Shown here piece by piece: positions 62,350 through 64,000 of a stretch of 64,000 bases of DNA. The first letter of the stretch is position 1; each line of letters starts with the position of its first letter. The notes beneath the pieces were generated by a model. The model saw only the letters and a program-made list of their open reading frames with translations, was not told where the DNA came from and did no database searches. The stretch spans positions 31,644,893 to 31,708,892 of the forward strand of contig OX621251.1 of NCBI GenBank assembly GCA_951640165.1, given 5' to 3'. The stretch comes from Pseudoips prasinana. Lineage: Eukaryota > Arthropoda > Insecta > Lepidoptera > Nolidae. The position numbers were made by a program, and so were the translations under genes.

Positions 62350-62900
62350 GTTACAGTTGCTTTAGACTAGTTACTTCAGGTCGCATTTCGCCCATAAGGG
62401 CCTATCGAAAAAGTGACTAATACCTAGTCATCTGCACGTGTCATAGTATACCTACTGCACAAATATGTGTAGCTACCGGGCCCCATGTGCATTCATTATT
62501 GCTTCCCTCTGACTAACCAAAAGTGGCGACTGACTGCTCTGTCAGGCACAGGGGTGTTATTATTATTTTTTATAGCGCAGGGGGAATGCCTACTCATGCC
62601 ACTCGTAAAAAGTATCTAGGTACGTGTGGGTATGTAGTTAACTGTTCGACGCGCACTGACTAAACCTAACCTGCCGTAGACTTCTCTTGGCGCCTGATGG
62701 GGGTGCCCCGGGAACGAACCCTAACCAATGCTGCTCCGGTGCATCCCTTAGGGTTGTTATCTAATCGCCAACTTGCAGACTCCGGTTTGATATTAAGATT
62801 TTTTTAAACAGACAAATCACAATAACTGTTTCAAAACCCGAGTCAGGCAAACGCCTGACTCGGGTTTTGAAACAAGGACTGTGTTGAACGCTACCGCTAG
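62350..62900 (-). repeat. SINE (11125 family) split by an R1-type LINE 3' end
   Basis: Diverged SINE text occupies about 62395-62560 and 62757-62900. Between them, 62574-62755 repeats the R1-type LINE 3' UTR ('gggggaatgcctactcatgc', 'actaaacctaacctgccgta') after a T-rich tract. Confidence 0.55.
62828..62873. repeat. 21-bp perfect GC-containing hairpin
   Basis: Left arm 62828-62848 (begins GTTTCAAAACCCGAG), loop aaac, exact complement 62853-62873. It lies where the SINE should have a single copy of this text. Confidence 0.88.
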
Positions 62901-62997
62901 ATCAATGAAAAATACTGAGTAATCAATTTTTGTTTATCAATGGTAATCAATCACATTTAATTTGTAAATAGGTACCTAAGTAACTGCAATAATAATG

Positions 62998-63135
62998 CGT
63001 GATGGTGGCGTGGTTGGTAAATTCTTGCTTTTCACGCCACAGGTCGTGGGTTTGATTCTCACCAGGACAGATATTTGTGTGCATGAACACGGCTGTTTGT
63101 CCTGAGTCTGGGTGTAATTATATATATAAGTAGGA
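62998..63135 (+). repeat. tRNA-derived SINE head
   Basis: Related to 31735-32000; B box 'ggtcgtgggtttgattctc', then 'gtcctgagtctgggtgtaat'. Truncated after 'tatataagta'. Confidence 0.7.
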
Positions 63136-63191
63136 GAAGTGGCGTAAGGCGGGAACACTAAGGTATTTTAAAATAAAACCCTCCGTTTTTA

Positions 63192-64000
63192 ATGCACTAT
63201 GTGGTAAAGGGAAATGCCCAGATTTGGCCAAAGAGTGCCCAACAAATTGGTTTCACTTAAAAAATAAGTTGTAATTTCTTATAATTTTTCATAATATTCA
63301 TTTATCCCATAAAGTTGGGAATATTTTAGTATTTTAATAGGTCGCGAAACGATTCCATGACTATAATCTCGTTAAAATATATATTTGAGTGTTACCAGCT
63401 TTATTTTTATTTATATTCACAATTATTATAATCGCACAAAATCGATTTAACATTGATGTTAAAATAAATGGGGTATCATTGATTGATTGATTTTATTGTT
63501 GATATCATCAATCATATAGGACACGATGTTATTTTAAATGATTTATGAAGGTTAATTGTAAACACTAACAAGTTGGTAGTGTCATCTAATGATTTTTTTT
63601 TAATTCCCTGTCACAAATCGAAATTAAGCCGGATATTTAACCAAAATGCCTTACTAATCACGTCATTCGAGTGATTCTGCCAACCATGACTGTCAAGGCG
63701 CAATTTGCGTTGTACATGCAATAAATACTGCTATGTGGCTGACGGCAAAGAATATCATCCCGTGATCGGCATAGAAGTCGTCCCGAGGGAATATACTTAC
63801 TCTCAGAGAACGGGCAGCAGAGTCTCTCTGTGTACTATGACCATAATACTGCGATTACCAAGTTGTCTGACGGAACATATAAGAGCGCAAGGTTCTTATA
63901 GTATTGAAGTATGCTCAGAAACGAATAATAGAAATCTAGATGGATTTCCTTCGGCCAGTAATAGGATTTTTGTTAGAGGACGAATTAAAAGCCGACATAT
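63192..64000. repeat. Dispersed repeat copy 2, with extra 430 bases, cut by window end
   Basis: 63192-63462 and 63896-64000 match 20348-20595 and 20596-20712 with few differences. The 433-base stretch between is absent from copy 1. It contains TGATTGATTGATT near 63479 and one open plus frame from about 63693 to the window end that I cannot identify. Confidence 0.65.

Overview
The window is AT-rich animal nuclear DNA from a moth or butterfly. The evidence is spliced genes with long introns, many tRNA-derived SINEs, R1-, RTE-, CR1- and Jockey-type LINE fragments ending in poly-A or GATGAT tails, hAT and pogo-type DNA transposons, and a lipase-like yolk-type protein of the kind described in Lepidoptera. 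A noctuid-like moth is a reasonable guess, but the species cannot be read from the sequence.

Host genes I can support: (1) a lipase-fold secreted protein on the minus strand (8460-10217) with a Gln/His-rich N-terminus and the nucleophile Ser replaced by Gly, best read as an egg-specific-protein/YP2-like yolk protein; (2) a related lipase on the plus strand (29653-31044) with an intact Ser-Asp-His triad; (3) Ost4, a 34-residue oligosaccharyltransferase subunit on the minus strand (43488-43592); (4) Nedd1 on the plus strand, with a 45-codon first coding exon (49289-49423), an 8.5-kb intron and a second exon (57943-59412). Weaker candidates are a first exon at 7360-7510 (minus), an internal exon at 5678-5799 (plus) and a spliced 3' exon for Ost4 near 42067 (minus).

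Layout: 0-8 kb holds a 5'-truncated R1-type LINE with exact target duplications, LINE debris and a TA-flanked MITE. 8-10.3 kb is the yolk-type gene. 10.3-25 kb is almost solid repeat. 25.2-28.0 kb is a nearly complete but broken pogo-type transposon with a C-terminal PHD finger. 29.6-31 kb is the active-site-intact lipase. 31-43 kb is nested LINEs, SINEs and foldback elements. 43-49 kb holds Ost4, LINE pieces and a 1.3-kb hAT element with perfect ends. 49.3-59.4 kb is Nedd1, whose first intron contains a 6.66-kb errantivirus-type LTR element in sense orientation. 59.5-64 kb is repeat-rich, and its last 0.8 kb repeats a block at 20.3 kb.

The most unusual point is the LTR element in Nedd1. Its two 284-bp LTRs differ at one position and it is flanked by AAAT duplications, so it looks young. 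Yet it lacks reverse transcriptase/RNase H, carries a CR1-type fragment in gag and has two frameshifts, while integrase residues and most of env are preserved. A defective copy moved by another element's enzymes would explain this, but young age plus later damage is not excluded. No CRISPR array, operon or rRNA array was seen, and I found no clearly new multi-gene system.
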